From: Anaeramoeba ignava
Lineage: Eukaryota; Metamonada; Anaeramoebidae
Length of the DNA stretch: 64,000 nt
Direction: 5' to 3'
Assembly (NCBI GenBank): GCA_028826165.1
Contig: JAPDFW010000055.1
Location: 389,501 to 453,500 of the forward strand
A program made the position numbers and the translations under genes. Positions 1 through 12,663 of the stretch are shown here, in pieces. The notes below the pieces were generated by a model that saw nothing but the letters and a program-made list of their open reading frames with translations, was not told the origin of the DNA and did not search any database. Within the stretch, counting starts at the first letter, position 1; each line of letters opens with the position of its first letter.

Positions 1-420
1 TAATTTATTGTTGAATTTATTATTTAATTTATTATTTAATTTATTATTGAATTTGTATTAAATTTATTATTTAATTTGTTATTAAATTTATTATTTAATT
101 TGATATTAAATTTATTATTTAATTTATTAAATTTACAATTTAATTTAATTAAATTTATTTTTAAAATTTAATTTAATTTATTATTAAATTTATTATTAAA
201 ATTATTATTAAATTTGTTATTAAATTTATTATTTAATTTATTATTTAAATTTAATTTATTATTATATTTATTTCTTAATTTATTGTTTAATTTATTTTAA
301 ATTTTTTTTAATTTATTATTTAATTTATTATTTAATTTATAAATTATTTAATTTATTATTAAATTTATTATTTAAATTATTATTTAATTTATTTTTAAAT
401 TTATTTTTCATTTAGTTTAC
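1..420. repeat. AT-word intron of the SLC44 gene (partial)
   Basis: Irregular array of TTATTTAATTTATTATTAAATTT-like words, made almost only of A and T. It starts directly after the splice donor at 420-419 of the SLC44 gene, so it is the first part of an intron whose far end is outside the window. No coding signal was seen on either strand. Confidence 0.8.
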
Positions 421-3400
421 CATAATATATCCATTCTTGTTAATAAATTTCATCCAACCATGAAGACAAGCTAAAAAGCATTTCATACAATAAAAGCAAT
501 ATTTAACACAACGATTTTCTCCATTTAAACTTTAAATTAAAATTAATTTAAAATTTAAATTAAAATTAAAATTAAAATTAAAATTAAAATTAAAATTAAA
601 ATTAAAATTAAAATTAAAATTAAAATTAAAATTAAAATTAAAATTAAAATTAAAATTAAAATTAAAATTAAAATTAAAATTAAAATTAAAATTAAAATTA
701 AAATTAAAATTAAAATTAAAATTAAAATTAAAATTAAAATAAAATTAAAATTAAAATTAAAAATCAAAAATTCAAAATTTAAATTAAAATTAAAATCGGA
801 TAAAAAATTAAAATCAAAATTAAAAATAAAATTGTTTACATTTTTATCTCTTGCCCAATACCAACTTGCGATTGCACCTGCTATTGTTGCTTGTGTTAAT
901 GCTATAATATAAGAATTTGTCCATAAAAGTCCAAAGAAATGATAAATTGTTAAATAATTCATTGCTGAAGTATTTTCAAATTCAAGATAATATTCTCCAT
1001 TTTTTTCTTCAGCCTTTGGTTTTCCTGAACTTAATAAAAATCTATTTTTTTCAAATTGAATTAAATTTGAATTAAATTTGAATTAAAATTGAATTAAAAT
1101 TAAATTTGAATTTGAATTAAATTTGAATTAAATTGAAATTAAATTTGAATTTGAATTGAATTAAATTTGAATTGAATTTGAATTGAATTAAATTAAATTT
1201 GAAATTAAATTTGAATTAAATTTGAATTTGAATTTGAATTTGAATTTGAATTTGAATTTGAATTTGAATTAAATTGAATTTGAATTGAATTTGAAATGAA
1301 TTTGAATTAAATTTGAATTTGAATTGAATTTGAATTAAATTTGAATTAAATTTGAATTTGAATTTGAATTAAATTAAATTTGAAATTAAATTTGAATTAG
1401 AATTAAATTTGAAATTAAATTTGAATTAAATTTGAAATTAAATTTGAATTTGAATTAAACAATTAAATTTTGAATTTGAATTTGTTGCTTGCTGAATTAA
1501 ATTTGAATTAAATTTGAATTTGAAATGAATTTGAATTAAATTTGAATTATGAATTTGAAATGAATTTGAATTAAATTTGAAATGAATTTGAATTGAATTA
1601 AATTTGAATTTGAATTTGAATTTGAATTTGAATTTGAATTTGAATTTGAATTAAATTAAATTTGAATTGAATTAAATTAAATTAAATTTGAATTAAATTT
1701 GAATTAAATTAAATTTGAATTTTAGAATTTGAATTGAATTTGAATTGAATTAAATTAAATTTGAAATTAAATTTGAATTAAATTTGAATTTGAATTTGAA
1801 TTAAATTTGAATTAAATTTGAATTAAATTTGAATTGAATTTTCAATAAAAGAAACAATACGCTGCTACTGCAATTGAATAAGCGTAAAGAATTAATAATA
1901 ATACGAAAGTAATCAATGGAAAGAAAACAATTCTTGGCATTGCTTTAATTGCTGTTGCTGCTTCTTCTATTAATGCCACTGCAAGAATTATTCTTTTATA
2001 AAGCCAAATAACAATAATAACAGCAAGAATATCAACAGCGATCATTATCCAAAATAAAATTTTGAAACTTTTTGCATTTAAAGAATCACTATTCATTTTT
2101 TTTGTATTCGAAACTGTATCACTATCCTTCCCTAAATAAATTTATTTTCAATTTTAGAAATGTTTTATAAATATTTTAATTTATAAATATTTAAATTTAA
2201 TAAATATTTCAATTTATAAATATTTTGAATTTATAAATATTTGAATTTAATAAATATTTTAATTTAATAAATATTTCAATTTATAAATATTTCAATTAAT
2301 AAATATTTCAATTTATAAATATTTAAATTTAATAAATATTTGAATTTATAAATATTTCAATTTATAAATATTTTGAATTTAATAAATATTTTAATTAATA
2401 AATATTTTGAATTTATAAATATTTCAATTAATAAATATTTAAATTTAAAAAGTATTTCAATTTATAAATATTTTAATTTAATAAATATTTAAATTTATAA
2501 ATATTTAAATTTAAAAATTCAAAACTTACATTGTTTATGGAAATACCATGTTAAAACGGCTAATAAAATAAAGAATAAAATAACTGTCAACCAAACCATA
2601 AAACCTGAAAATTTTTTGACTAATAAAATCCAAGCAAATGAAAGTAAAACAGCAGCAAAAATTGCAACAATATAAACCCACCAAGATTGAACAAAATCTC
2701 CCATTACTTTTGCTACAGTTGTTGATGAATCTTCATTATCTTTTGCTGCATTTGTAGCATCATTATCTGATTTACTACTTGAAATTGAAGGTAAACATCT
2801 TCTTAACACTTTTTTAATTTTAATTTTAATTTTAATTTTGATTTTAATTTTGATTTTAATTTTAATTTTAATTTTAATTTTAATTTTAATTTTTTATCCG
2901 ATTTTAATTTTGATTTTAATTTTAATTTTATAAATGAATTTTAATTTTAATTTTATAAATGAATTTTAATTTTAATTTTATATAAACCTGAATCTGATTT
3001 ATAAGAACAAAATTGACCAACTGGATCATTATTTACATAAGTTGTAATAACAGGATCACCATTACAATTCCCTTTATCTATAATTTGTTCTAAATCACCT
3101 TGTGATGGGCATTCTTCAACACAAAATTCTAAATCAACATGAAAATATGGGAAAAAACAACGTGTTCTCTTAGTTAAATCAGCAAGAAAATCAAGATCTG
3201 AATTATTATTCACTTCATCAGTTAGTTTATCTTTAAATTTTGTATTATCCATTCCACAAATATTGCCTCGATAATCTTTAGGATAATATAATCTTTAATT
3301 ATAATTTTGATTTATAAATGAATTTTAATTTATAAATGAATTTTAATTTAAATTTTAATTTTAATTTTATAAATGAATTTTAAAATGAATTTTAATTTTA

Positions 3401-3816
3401 ATTTAAATTTTTAATTTGAATTTTAAAAATTACCTTTTTGGAGTTCCTGTTGCAAATCCAACAGCCATAATAATAAACATACCAACCCAAAAAGCAACAA
3501 AAACAATCAAACAAAAAACATCCTAAAAATTAAAAATAAAAATAATTAAAAATTTTTCTTTAAATTAAATTAAAATTTTTATTTAATTACCCTATATTTT
3601 CTATCACCTATTGGTCCTTGAAAATTTTCTTCATATTCAAACTAAATAAATTTATAATTAAAATTTATTTAAATTTTTAAAATTAAAAGAATTAAATTGA
3701 AAAATATAAAAAGCAAAAAAAGTTTTTTCAAATTATAATAATTTTAATTTTAATTTTAATTTCTATTTTACTCTTTCAGTTGGTTCTTTATCAATAACTT
3801 TTGAACTGGATTTCAT
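421..3816 (-). CDS. Choline transporter-like protein (SLC44/CTL family), 3' end beyond the window
   Basis: Multi-pass membrane transporter of the SLC44/CTL family, which carries choline or ethanolamine across plasma or organelle membranes. Exons read by hand: 3816-3772, 3641-3591, 3522-3434, 3292-2988, 2808-2530, 2131-1861, 1041-840, 529-421. Family hallmarks in order: the N-terminal ...GPIGDRKYRDV lead into TM1, GTPKRLYYPKDYRGNICGM after it, a Cys-rich luminal loop (CFFPYFHVDLEFCVEECP), the VLRRCLP motif, the TM run with ALIEEAATAI and FPLITFVLLL, then LSSGKPK, the YWARDK motif and a Cys-rich CFYCMKCFLACLHGWMKF stretch ending GYIM. Phases agree at every junction except between 840 and 529, where about 50 family residues are absent (see findings). 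The exon ending at 421 has a GT donor, so the gene continues to the left of position 1. Start is the ATG at 3816, 36 bp from a TTTTTCATTTTT-type element. Confidence 0.88.
541..780. repeat. (AAATTA)n hexanucleotide array within SLC44
   Basis: About 240 bp of nearly perfect AAATTA hexamers on the + strand, giving meaningless Ile-Leu and Asn-Phe readings. It lies between two SLC44 exons, where the family normally encodes a further membrane segment of about 50 residues. Confidence 0.9.
1071..1840. repeat. TTGAAT/TTAAAT intronic repeat of SLC44
   Basis: Roughly 770 bp of interleaved GAATTTGAATT and GAATTAAATTT words filling one SLC44 intron (donor GTATTG at 1860-1859, acceptor TAG at 1044-1042). 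No exon-like sequence was seen inside it. Confidence 0.85.
2150..2515. repeat. TAAATATTTNAATTTA palindromic-word intron of SLC44
   Basis: About 365 bp of a 15-17 bp word around AAATATTT, itself a palindrome, in one SLC44 intron. The unit varies slightly (ATTTCAATT, ATTTTAATT, ATTTGAATT), unlike the perfect hexamer arrays nearby. Confidence 0.85.
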
Positions 3817-4040
3817 TTAAAAAACAAAAAAAAAATAAAAAGGAGAAAAAAAATGAAAAAATAAAGGAGAAAAAAAAATAAAAAAAATTTGGAAAGGAGA
3901 AAAAAAAATTTATTTTCATTCTTTTTTTTTTTTTTCTGAATAAGCAAATTTTAAATGTAATTTCATTGTTTCATAAACAAATAAAACTATAAATGTCAAT
4001 CATTTATTTCCAAATTAATTTTCATTGTTGGAAAATAATT

Positions 4041-4975
4041 TTAATTCTTTGATTTTTCAATTAAAGAACCCTAAATAAATATTACAAAAAAAAAATAATT
4101 TAAGTTTAAAAATAAATTATAAGAGAAAAATTTTTTTTTCTTTTTTTTTTTTGATCACATTTTTGATCAAAAAAAACAATTTAAAAAATTAACAAAAGAA
4201 AAAATAAACAAACAAACAAACCTTAAGTTTATGATTTTCTGCCTTTTTTTTTTTGATTTGTGACTTTAATTTTTTTGTTCTTTTTTTCATTTTTTTAATT
4301 TTTTTTTGTAATAAATCCATTCTCTTTTTAGTTTTAGCACGACTTTTGATAGCACTTAATCTATTTTTCAACAATCTTCTTTTTTTTTTTTGTTCAGGTG
4401 AAAGTTTACTAACTTGATCTCTTGTTAGTTTGCCCACTAAAAACGCTTCGTCATCTTTATGTATTTGACATTGAATTTTTTGATCTTTTTTTGTTTTTTC
4501 AATTTCAAATTTAATTTCATTTGTTTTTGTTTCTTTTTCTTTTTCAATTTCAAATTTAATTTCATTTGTTTTTGTTTCTTTTTGATTTTGATTTTCGACT
4601 TTAATTTCTTCTTTTTTTTGCTTTGATTCTTCTTTTTCAAATTTTTCAAATTTTTCAATTTTTTCAACTTTTTCATTTGTTTTTAAATAAGAATCTTTAT
4701 TATTTGTTAATTTTAAATAAATTGGTTCATTCAAATCTATTTTGTTTTTTTTATTAAGTTAATTTTTTAAAATAAAAAAAATTTTTCAAAATGTTTTTTT
4801 TTAATTAATTAATTGTAATTAAATTGAATTATTTATTCAAATTTATTCCCTTAATTATTTTTTATGAATTGGATTTTTAATTTAGATTTTAATTTTAATT
4901 TTAAATTTAATTTTAATTTTAATTACCATTTAATGAAAGATCAAAAAAATCTTCAAAACTTGAAGTTAAAATCAT
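4041..4975 (-). CDS. bZIP transcription factor, 197 residues, three exons
   Basis: Likely nuclear DNA-binding protein. Exons 4975-4927, 4736-4222 and 4070-4041 splice in phase to 198 codons including TAA. The first exon gives MILTSSFEDFFDLSLN, and the last adds only GSLIEKSKN. The basic region near residues 130-155 reads KKKRRLLKNRLSAIKSRAKT, which fits the bZIP consensus N-x-x-[SA]-A-x-x-[SC]-R. It is followed by a Lys-rich amphipathic stretch (MDLLQKKIKKMKKRTKKLK) as a short, imperfect leucine zipper. The N-terminal half is low-complexity K/E with a duplicated KETKTNEIKFEIEK block. Because zipper leucines are few, the dimer partner or even zipper function is uncertain; the basic motif is the strong evidence. 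Confidence 0.75.
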
Positions 4976-6255
4976 TATAAAAAAAAAAATAAAATAAAAT
5001 CAAAAGAAATAATAAAATAAAATCAAAAGAAAAAATGATTCTTCATTTTTATTTTTTTTGTTATTTAAATTGTTTTTATTTTTGAAAAAAAAAAAATTTT
5101 TTTTTTTAATTACAAAGTGGATTAAATAAATAAAAAAATTTTTAAAATGAATTATTTCGAAAAAGAATTTTTACTTAATTTTTATAATTTAATTTTATTA
5201 CCCCTATTTAATTAATTAATTTAATTAAATAAATAATTTTAATTCATTCATTTTCTTTTTAAATTTTAATTCAAAAAACCAAATTAATTTTTGCTTTTTT
5301 TCTCTTTCTTTTTTTTTTTAATTTTTGATCCTAAAAAAGAAAGAAAGAAGAAAGAAGAAAGAAGAAAGAAAAAAGAAGAAAGAAGAAAGAAAAAGAAGAA
5401 AGAAGATCAATTTGAGAAAAATGTGGAAAAAAGAAAGTTAAAAGAGAAAATAAAACAATTAAATGCTTAAACAGTAAATAAATTGTTTTATTTAATTTAA
5501 TTTTATTTAATTTTGAATTTAAATTTTTAATTGTGATTTTATAACTTTTTTTAATTTAATTTTTTATTAAAAAAGAAGAAAAGAAAAAATAAGAAAAAAG
5601 AGGAAAAAAATTTTTTTTTTCTTTTAAATTTTTTGTGGAATTTAATTTTCTTTCTTTTTTTCTTTTTTGATTTTTGAATTTGAATCAATTTAAAAAAAAA
5701 AAAAGAATGGAAAAAGAAATTAAATTGAATTTTTGAATTAAAAAAAAAAAAGAAAACAAAAGGAAATCTTGATTGAATCTTAAATTAAATTTTGAATTAA
5801 ATCTTTAAATTAAATTTTGAAATGATCTTTGGAATTAAATTATAAATTAAATTATAAATTAATTTGTAAATTAAATTGTAAATTAATTTGTAAATTAATT
5901 TGTAAATTAAATTGTAAATTAAATCTTTAAATTAAATTGTAAATTAAATTGTAAATTAAATTGTAAATTAAATTAACTTGTAAATTAAATTGTAAATTAA
6001 ATTGTAAATTAAATTGTAAATTAAATTGTAAATTAAATTATAAATTAAATTAAATTAAATTAAATTGTAAATTAAATTATAAATTAAATTATAAATTAAA
6101 TTGTAAATTAAATTGTAAATTAAATTGTAAATTAAATTGTAAATTAAATTGTAAATTAAATTAAATTAAATTAAATCAAATTGTAAATTAAATTAAATTA
6201 AATTAAATCAAATTGTAAATTAAATTAAATTTTGAAATAAATTTTGAAATGTATT
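4976..6255. other. Intergenic region, bZIP to RalGAP-beta
   Basis: About 1.28 kb upstream of the bZIP gene and downstream of the RalGAP-beta stop. It holds homopolymers, a purine tract of GAAGAAAGAA words (5335-5405) and, from about 5775 to 6240, a TAAATTAAATTG tandem array. No open reading frame with credible content was seen on either strand. Confidence 0.7.
5775..6245. repeat. TAAATTAAATTG tandem array downstream of RalGAP-beta
   Basis: Around 470 bp of 12-bp TAAATTAAATTG units with occasional TTAATTTG and TTATAAATTAAA variants. It ends only a few bases before the RalGAP-beta stop codon, so it may be part of the 3' UTR. Confidence 0.85.
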
Positions 6256-9200
6256 TTAATTCAAAGAATTTTCAGAATGAGATTTGCCAATAACATTAGC
6301 AGCATGATAATTAGTAAATGGAGGTTGAAGTTGAGATTGTTGAATAATTTGACGGATCAAGTCTTTCCTTTTTGTAATTTGTTCTTTTGAATCTTGATTT
6401 TGGAGAATAAAGAATTTATTAGCAACGATAATAGATTCTCTAATCAAAAAAGGTAAAGAAGCCTTATTCAAAATCATAGCATCAATAGTAGGGCCATAAA
6501 AGGGATTTTTTGTTTTAATCAAAACTTGAATACGGAACATTCCGTTTGGCAATGGATAAACAATAATTGTGGAATATAAACCTGCAGAGGGTAAAATCAG
6601 TTGGGAATAATCACGTTCACTTTCACACCACACAATATTTACGGGGAACTTCGAAAGCATTTGCTTTTTTTGGTTCTGTTTTTCATCTTGAGGATCATTT
6701 GGAATTCTTGTCAAAACATGGAAAACCATTTCAAGTTCCGAATTTGCAAAATAGGGAAAAATAACGGTCGCTTTTTTCAAAGAAGGAAATTCACCAGAAA
6801 AGCCTAAATGATATTCAAAATCAACATCCCAACCCAAACAGTTGACAAATTCTTCGTAAAGAGGCGATCCGTTTTCATTCGAAACAAGTTCGAGTGCAGT
6901 GCGTTGTTCTCTTCCCTGGAAAATCACACCGACGCTGAAGGTTTGTCTCTCGGAAATTGAGTCCAGTTGCTGAATGCTTTTGAATAGTTTTTCGTTGTGA
7001 GCTAATTGGACAAGTTGGTTGTGATTTTGTAGATTGATCATCCCAATATGAGACAAGAAGAGCCTGCAAAAATGTGAAAGATTCTCCGGAACTGTTGGTT
7101 CGGTTTCCTTCGCATTGGCAATTGTTGTTGTTGTTTTCGGAAGCGATTTGATTGCTTCTTCAACTTTTGATGTTTGGTTGTTATAATCTGAAATTAATTG
7201 TTCGTTTTTTTTCACTTTTTGCTCGATTTTTTCGTTGAATTTTTCATGAATATAATCAAGCATTTCATGGAAAACATTCACATTCGAAATATCTATTCCG
7301 TCTGTATATTCAGGAATATTGGCTTTGGAACGTGCGAAAGGTTTGAGATTTATATCTGAACCATTTTGGTGTATTTTTGGCAAGGGTCTTTTCTTCAAAT
7401 CAATGGATTTTTGCATAATTCCATCATCTAAATTCAGGATGTTTTCCAAATCCCAAGTATATTTTCCTGTAGAATCTCTGATTGTGATTCTAATTTTTCT
7501 TCCGTCGCTATCTGGAAGTTTGTGAGCAATAATGAGAGTGTTTGTTCCAAAGGAAAAAGCTTGAGTATATTGAGTTATTTTCTGATCTTTTGTGTCAATA
7601 TCGTGTTCACCTTCTTTGATTCTTGATGAAATTACTTCGGGTCCTTCTAAAAATGGGAAGTTATTCATGTAATTTAATGAACGGAAAAGTAAGTTTTGTG
7701 AGATGTCTTCCAAACTTCTTTTGGATTTGTTTTGAATTGTAACTTCGAAATTTCCTATGTTATTGTTGAATTTCGATAGTGCATTTACTGTTGATTGAAA
7801 TACTAATGATGGTGTTTGTGATTCTTCTAATAGACAACTTGAGTTAATAAGAAGTTGAACTAGTGATTCAAATCCAAAATATGTGTTTGGTAAAATTCCT
7901 TTTATTTTGTTGTTTGAAACTTGTCCAAGTTCTTCGATTATTTTGTTACTTAATTTTGTTATTATTGATGGAACGAAATCCTAATTTTAATTTTATAAAT
8001 GAATTTTATAAATGAATTTTAATTTAATAAATGAATTTGAATTTTATAAATGAATTTTAATTTTATAAATGAATTTTATAAATGAATTTTATAAATTAAT
8101 TTTAATTTTAATATTAAAATTTTTTACTTTGTTTAATTTATGAATTTGTTCAGAAAATTTTGCCAAAATTGAAATATAATTCGAAGACATTTGAGAAACA
8201 ACTTCACTTTCATGAGAAATATGACGAAGAAAAATAGAAATAGATTCTTCTACAATAGGGAAAGTTTTCAAAGAAGGAGTTTTTAATTCAGCAACACAGA
8301 GAGAGCAAATAACAGAAAGAACATAATTTGTAACTGAATCTGATTTATTTTTTGAAACAATTCCTGACAATATTTTAAGTATTCTAAATCTAATTTGCTC
8401 ATTTGAATCAAATAAAAATTGAATGTCTTTAAAAATATTCTTTTTTTCCCAATTTTCCTTTGTTTTTTGTTGTCTTTCTTTTTCATTTTGTATTATTTTT
8501 TCTTTTTCTTCTTTTGCTTCATCTAAATTTGATGCAAATTCTTCTCTTTGTTGGATTTCATTTGTATATTCAGTTTGAATTTGAACAAAATCTGGCCATG
8601 TTTCTTTATGTAAATTCATTAAATTTGTAATATCAAAAATTTCTGCATTTGAAAATTGATCTTGAATACATATTAAAGATGAAAGAAGAGCAATTCCATG
8701 AATATAAATATTATCATCAATAGGTTTTTGATAATTTGGATTGAACTAAAAAATTTTAATTTTAATTTTAATTATAATATTAATTTATAAATGAATTTTA
8801 AATTTTTGATTTAAATAATTACAAAAATTTCAAGTCTTGAAAGATAAGCATTAATTAAACAATTAACTCCAGGAAAACAATATCCAAATAAATGAGAAGT
8901 ATATCTCAATATTGTACTTGTTAATTCATGATCAGTCAAAGATAAAGCCTTTTTTTTTTAAAAAAAAATAAATTTTGATTTGTTGTTTAAAATAAATTTT
9001 TTGTTTATACTTTAGCTAAACCTAAATAAAAATATGAAAGCATTTCTTCACTTAATGGAATATGTGTATGACACAACATTATAGAAAATCCTCCACATCC
9101 AATATTTCTTGCTTTTTTGAATTTATCATCATAAGAAACCGATTCTAAGAAAATGGGAATAAATAACTCATTGATTGGAGGATCCATTGAATATATTGCT

Positions 9201-11637
9201 AAAAATTTCAATTTTTAAATTAATTTATAATTTTTAAATTAATTTATAATTTTTAAATTAATTTATAATTTTTAAATTAAATTATAATTTACAATCAGGA
9301 ATTAAATGCTTGATTCTAAATAAAGCATCATAAATTTCAACATAAGAAGCCATACAATATGTTTTAATATCAGAATTTTGAATTGTATCAATATTTCCAA
9401 TTAAATCTAAAAATTAAAATTAAAATTAAAATTAAAATTAATATTAAAATTAATATTAAAAATTAAATTAATACGGAAAATATTCGCCCAGAAAAATAAA
9501 CCAATTTTGTTATTCCAATTATTTTCTCTAAACATCAAACTAAAATTAAAAATAAAAATAAAAATAAAAATAAAAATAAATAAAAATAAATAAAAAGAAA
9601 ATTAAAATGAAAAATTACAAATAAGGAATTGATTTTTCTTCTTGTGTTGTAGTTGGAAGTAATTGAACATCTTTTTCTGGTTCCTTTTTAATTTTTCAAA
9701 TTAATTCAAAAAAAAAATATTTTAACATGAAAAGATCAATTTCAATGAAAATTTAAAATAAAAATTAAAATGAAAATTATTTATAAATACAAATGTATTT
9801 TTGTTTCTTGAATCAGAATCCAATTTTAAAAATAAAATATCACTAGATCTTCTTGAAATTTCAGCTTCTTCTTTTTGAGTTAAAATTTTCTCTTTTGTAT
9901 TATATAAGAAATGATGTAACATTCCTGTTAATTTCAATAAGGTTCTCTATTGATAAAAAAAGTAAAATATAAATATATATAAAATTTATATATTTTTATT
10001 TTTTAAATACCTTCCATTGAACTACAACTGGGAATTGTTCTCTTGTTATTGCAAACAATTCTTTCAATTTACACCATAAAAATCTTTGAGTTGTTCTTGA
10101 ATTAACCCAAATTGTAAATAAAGTCTATTTTGAAAAAGAAATTTATTTATTTATTTATACATAAATTTTCAATATTAAATATTAAAATCAAAGTTATTTT
10201 CATTTCCAAAAATAAAAAACAAAAAAAAATTTACTCCATATAAATTTCCAACTATCATTTCAAAAATCTTAAGAATATCTGCATTTGCGTTCATTGATCT
10301 AGCAATAGCTGTAATTAAATCAACCACTTTTTCAAGAAGAAATTTCCTAAAAGCAAAAAAAAAATAAAAATAAAAATAAAATAAAATGGAATAAAAATTG
10401 ATTTATAAATTAAATTATTATCTTAAAAATACCATGTTAAAGATGAAAGATAATCGTTTTCTTCTTGAGATATTTTTTCAAAAATCGAGATCATTTTAAT
10501 AAATCTTGCTGAAAGAACTTCAAGATCATTGCTTGTAGTTGATATTCTAATTGCATCAGAAATATGTGTAATAAACATTCTGAAATAAGATTGAAGTTGA
10601 GCTCTAATAAGATGAGGTTTTTCCTTATTCTATATTTATAAAGAATTTAAAATGATTCAAAAAAATTTTCAAATAAATTTTCAAAAAAAATTTCAAAATT
10701 TTTCCATTTACAAGAAACCACTTTTCATATTGTGAAATTGATTCAGTAACAGTGCTTTCATGTTGTGTTGAAAGAAGTAATGCCTGTCGAAAAATTTCAA
10801 CAACAATTTGAGTATTTTCCAAATTATCAAATAATACACTTGACATTTTTTGGTCTTGAATCCATAAAACAATAAATTTCACAATAACTTTTTGAAAATC
10901 AACAGGGACAATGTGTTTTAAATCCACTTGCTAAATATTATTTAAAATAAAATATAAATAATATAAATATTTTTTTTGTTTTGTTTTGTTTTGTTTTGTT
11001 TTGAAATATTTTACTATCATCTTTATCAATAATGTTTAATTCTTGGCAAATGTTTGGATAAAATGATGTAATGAATTCTTTTTTTAAAATTTCAAGCCAC
11101 ATTGTTTTGTTTGATGCTGTATTTGTAATAAAGCTCATTAATAAATCAAATAATTCAATATTTTCTTTTGCAGAATTTGTGCATTTAACTTTTGTTGAAA
11201 TTCCTTCAACTAAAAATTTTAATTTTAATTTTAATATTAATTTTAATAATTTTAATTTTAATTTTAATATTAATTTTAATTTTAATATTAATTTTAATAT
11301 TAATTTTATTTTTAATTTTAATTTTAATTTTAATTTCGTTTTTAATATTAATTTTAATTTTAATTTTAATTTTAATTTTAATTTTAATTTTATTTTTAAT
11401 TTTATTTTTAATTTTAATTTTAATTTTAACCTTGAATTAATTTCGTTTTTAAAGTAACTGAATTTTGAGGATATTCTCCAAGAAAAGGTTGTAAAGAAAC
11501 TGCATTTTTAAGCAATTCTTTGCATTTTGCATCTGTTTCTTCTTCTTGAGCATCAATTAAATATAATAACATTTTAAAACCATTGACTCTAACTTGATGA
11601 TTGTTTTCAACTGAACAAAGATATTCCATTAAGGATA
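6256..11637 (-). CDS. Ral GTPase-activating protein subunit beta (RalGAP-beta), 14 exons traced
   Basis: Non-catalytic partner subunit of the RalGAP complex, which controls Ral/Rheb-type GTPases. Exons: 11637-11431, 11209-11015, 10926-10712, 10629-10433, 10346-10235, 10124-10011, 9946-9791, 9683-9619, 9539-9475, 9406-9293, 9198-9011, 8948-8823, 8745-8128, 7980-6256. All phases close; from the in-frame ATG at 11629 they give 1,362 residues, near the roughly 1,500 of human RALGAPB. The helical N-terminal two-thirds is solenoid-like. The C-terminal part carries the beta-type blocks FGTNTLIIAHKL, IRDSTGKYTWD, FCRLFLSHIGM, then a Rap/Ran-GAP fold (about residues 1135-1330) with FSVGVIFQG, NCLGWDVDFEYHLGFSG, VNIVWCESERDYS, IIVYPLPNGMFRIQV and GPTIDAMILNKASLPFLI. 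The catalytic Asn-thumb HIGND motif is absent, as expected for beta. The true N-terminus may lie in small exons near 12.4-12.7 kb. Confidence 0.87.
11213..11430. repeat. TTTTAA intronic array in RalGAP-beta
   Basis: Short TTTTAATTTTAATATTAA hexamer-type array filling the intron between the first two confidently traced RalGAP-beta exons. It is open in several frames as Asn-Phe and Ile-Leu polymers, which are not protein. Confidence 0.85.
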
Positions 11638-11812
11638 CTTTATATTTTATATTTTATATTTTATATTTAAAATCAGTTTGTTTTTTGAAAAAGAAAAAAT
11701 TTTTTCATAAATTCTTTTTTGTTTTTGATTTTTTTTTATTTAAAATTTTTTTTGATTCTTACACATACAAAGTTTATTTTGCCATTTTTTTTAAGAAATT
11801 TCTGTTGAACTT

Positions 11813-12300
11813 CTTTAAAATTAAATTAAAATTGTTTTTAAAATTAAAATTGTTTTTGAAATTCAAATAGTAAAAATTAAATTTAAATTTGTTGAAATTA
11901 AAATTAAAATTAAAATTGAAATTAAAATTAAAATTGTTTTTGAAATTAAATTTAAATTTAAAATTGAAATTAAAATTGTTTTTAAAATTAAATTTGTTTT
12001 TGAAATTAAAATTAAAATTAAAATTGTTTTTGAAATTAAAATTAAAATTAAAATTAAAATTAAAATTAAAATTCAAATTTAAAATTAAAATTAAAATTAA
12101 AATTAAAATTAAAATTAAAATTGTTTTTGAAATTAAAATTGTTTTTGAAATTAAAATTGTTTTTGAAATTAAAATTGTTTTTGAAATTTAAAATTGTTTT
12201 TGAAATTAAAATTGTTTTTGAAATTAAAATTGTTTTTGAAATTAAAATTGTTTTTGAAATTTAAAATTGTTTTTGAAATTGTTTTTGAAATTAAAAAATT
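11813..12300. repeat. AAATTGTTTTTGAAATT tandem array upstream of RalGAP-beta
   Basis: About 490 bp of AAATTAAA words interspersed with AAATTGTTTTTGAAATT units, the latter about 18 bp long and near-perfect between about 12118 and 12290. It probably sits in a 5' intron of RalGAP-beta. No coding content was seen. Confidence 0.85.
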
Positions 12301-12404
12301 TTGAAAAAAATTTTTTTGTTTTTACTTTTTTTTTGGTTGTTTTTGATTGATAATTGTTTTGAAATTAAAATTGTTTTGAAATTCAAAATTAAATTAATGG
12401 ATAC

Positions 12405-12663
12405 ATTTCAGCATAATTTTAAAAAGAAAAGCTAAAATTGTTTTTAGTTTTTGTTTCTTCAAAATTGAAAACCTTTTTAAAAAAATTTTTAAAATTAAAA
12501 TTGTTTTTTTAATTTTGAATTTTAAATTGTTTTTTTGAAATTAAAATTAAAAATGAAATTAAAAATATTCTGATAAAATGATTTAAAAGTCTTTTAAGTC
12601 CTGTTTTTGATTCATCTTTAAAATCCCTTGTAATTTTTTTTGTGCGTTTTTAGAAGTTGACAT
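12405..12663 (-). other. Possible 5' exons of RalGAP-beta
   Basis: Two candidates. At 12431-12405 a 27-nt piece between TTTTAG and GTATCC reads LFKIMLK in the only open frame and joins exactly in phase to the exon at 11637. At 12663-12580 an ATG opens MSTSKNAQKK. Its frame soon ends, but adding one base in an A8 run would continue as a helix-like DFKDESKTGLKRLLNHFIRI. No GT donor is visible after that exon, so the join is unsupported. Read as an eroded or mis-sequenced N-terminus, or as chance. Confidence 0.3.

Noticed and set aside
1-420. Telomeric or subtelomeric repeat at the left edge
   Set aside because: The words are A/T only, without a G-rich strand, and the sequence directly follows an SLC44 splice donor, so it is intronic.
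6567-6807. Plus-strand open frames opposite the last RalGAP-beta exon (and 14242-14547, 18216-18524)
   Set aside because: Antisense of well-conserved coding exons, with no family resemblance.
11192-11440. Open frames of Ile-Leu or Asn-Phe polymers (also at 555-830, 12007-12190, 31525-31719, 52007-52271)
   Set aside because: They are readings of TTTTAA/AAATTA microsatellites in introns or intergenic DNA. Their ends follow repeat interruptions, and flanking exons of real genes run through them.
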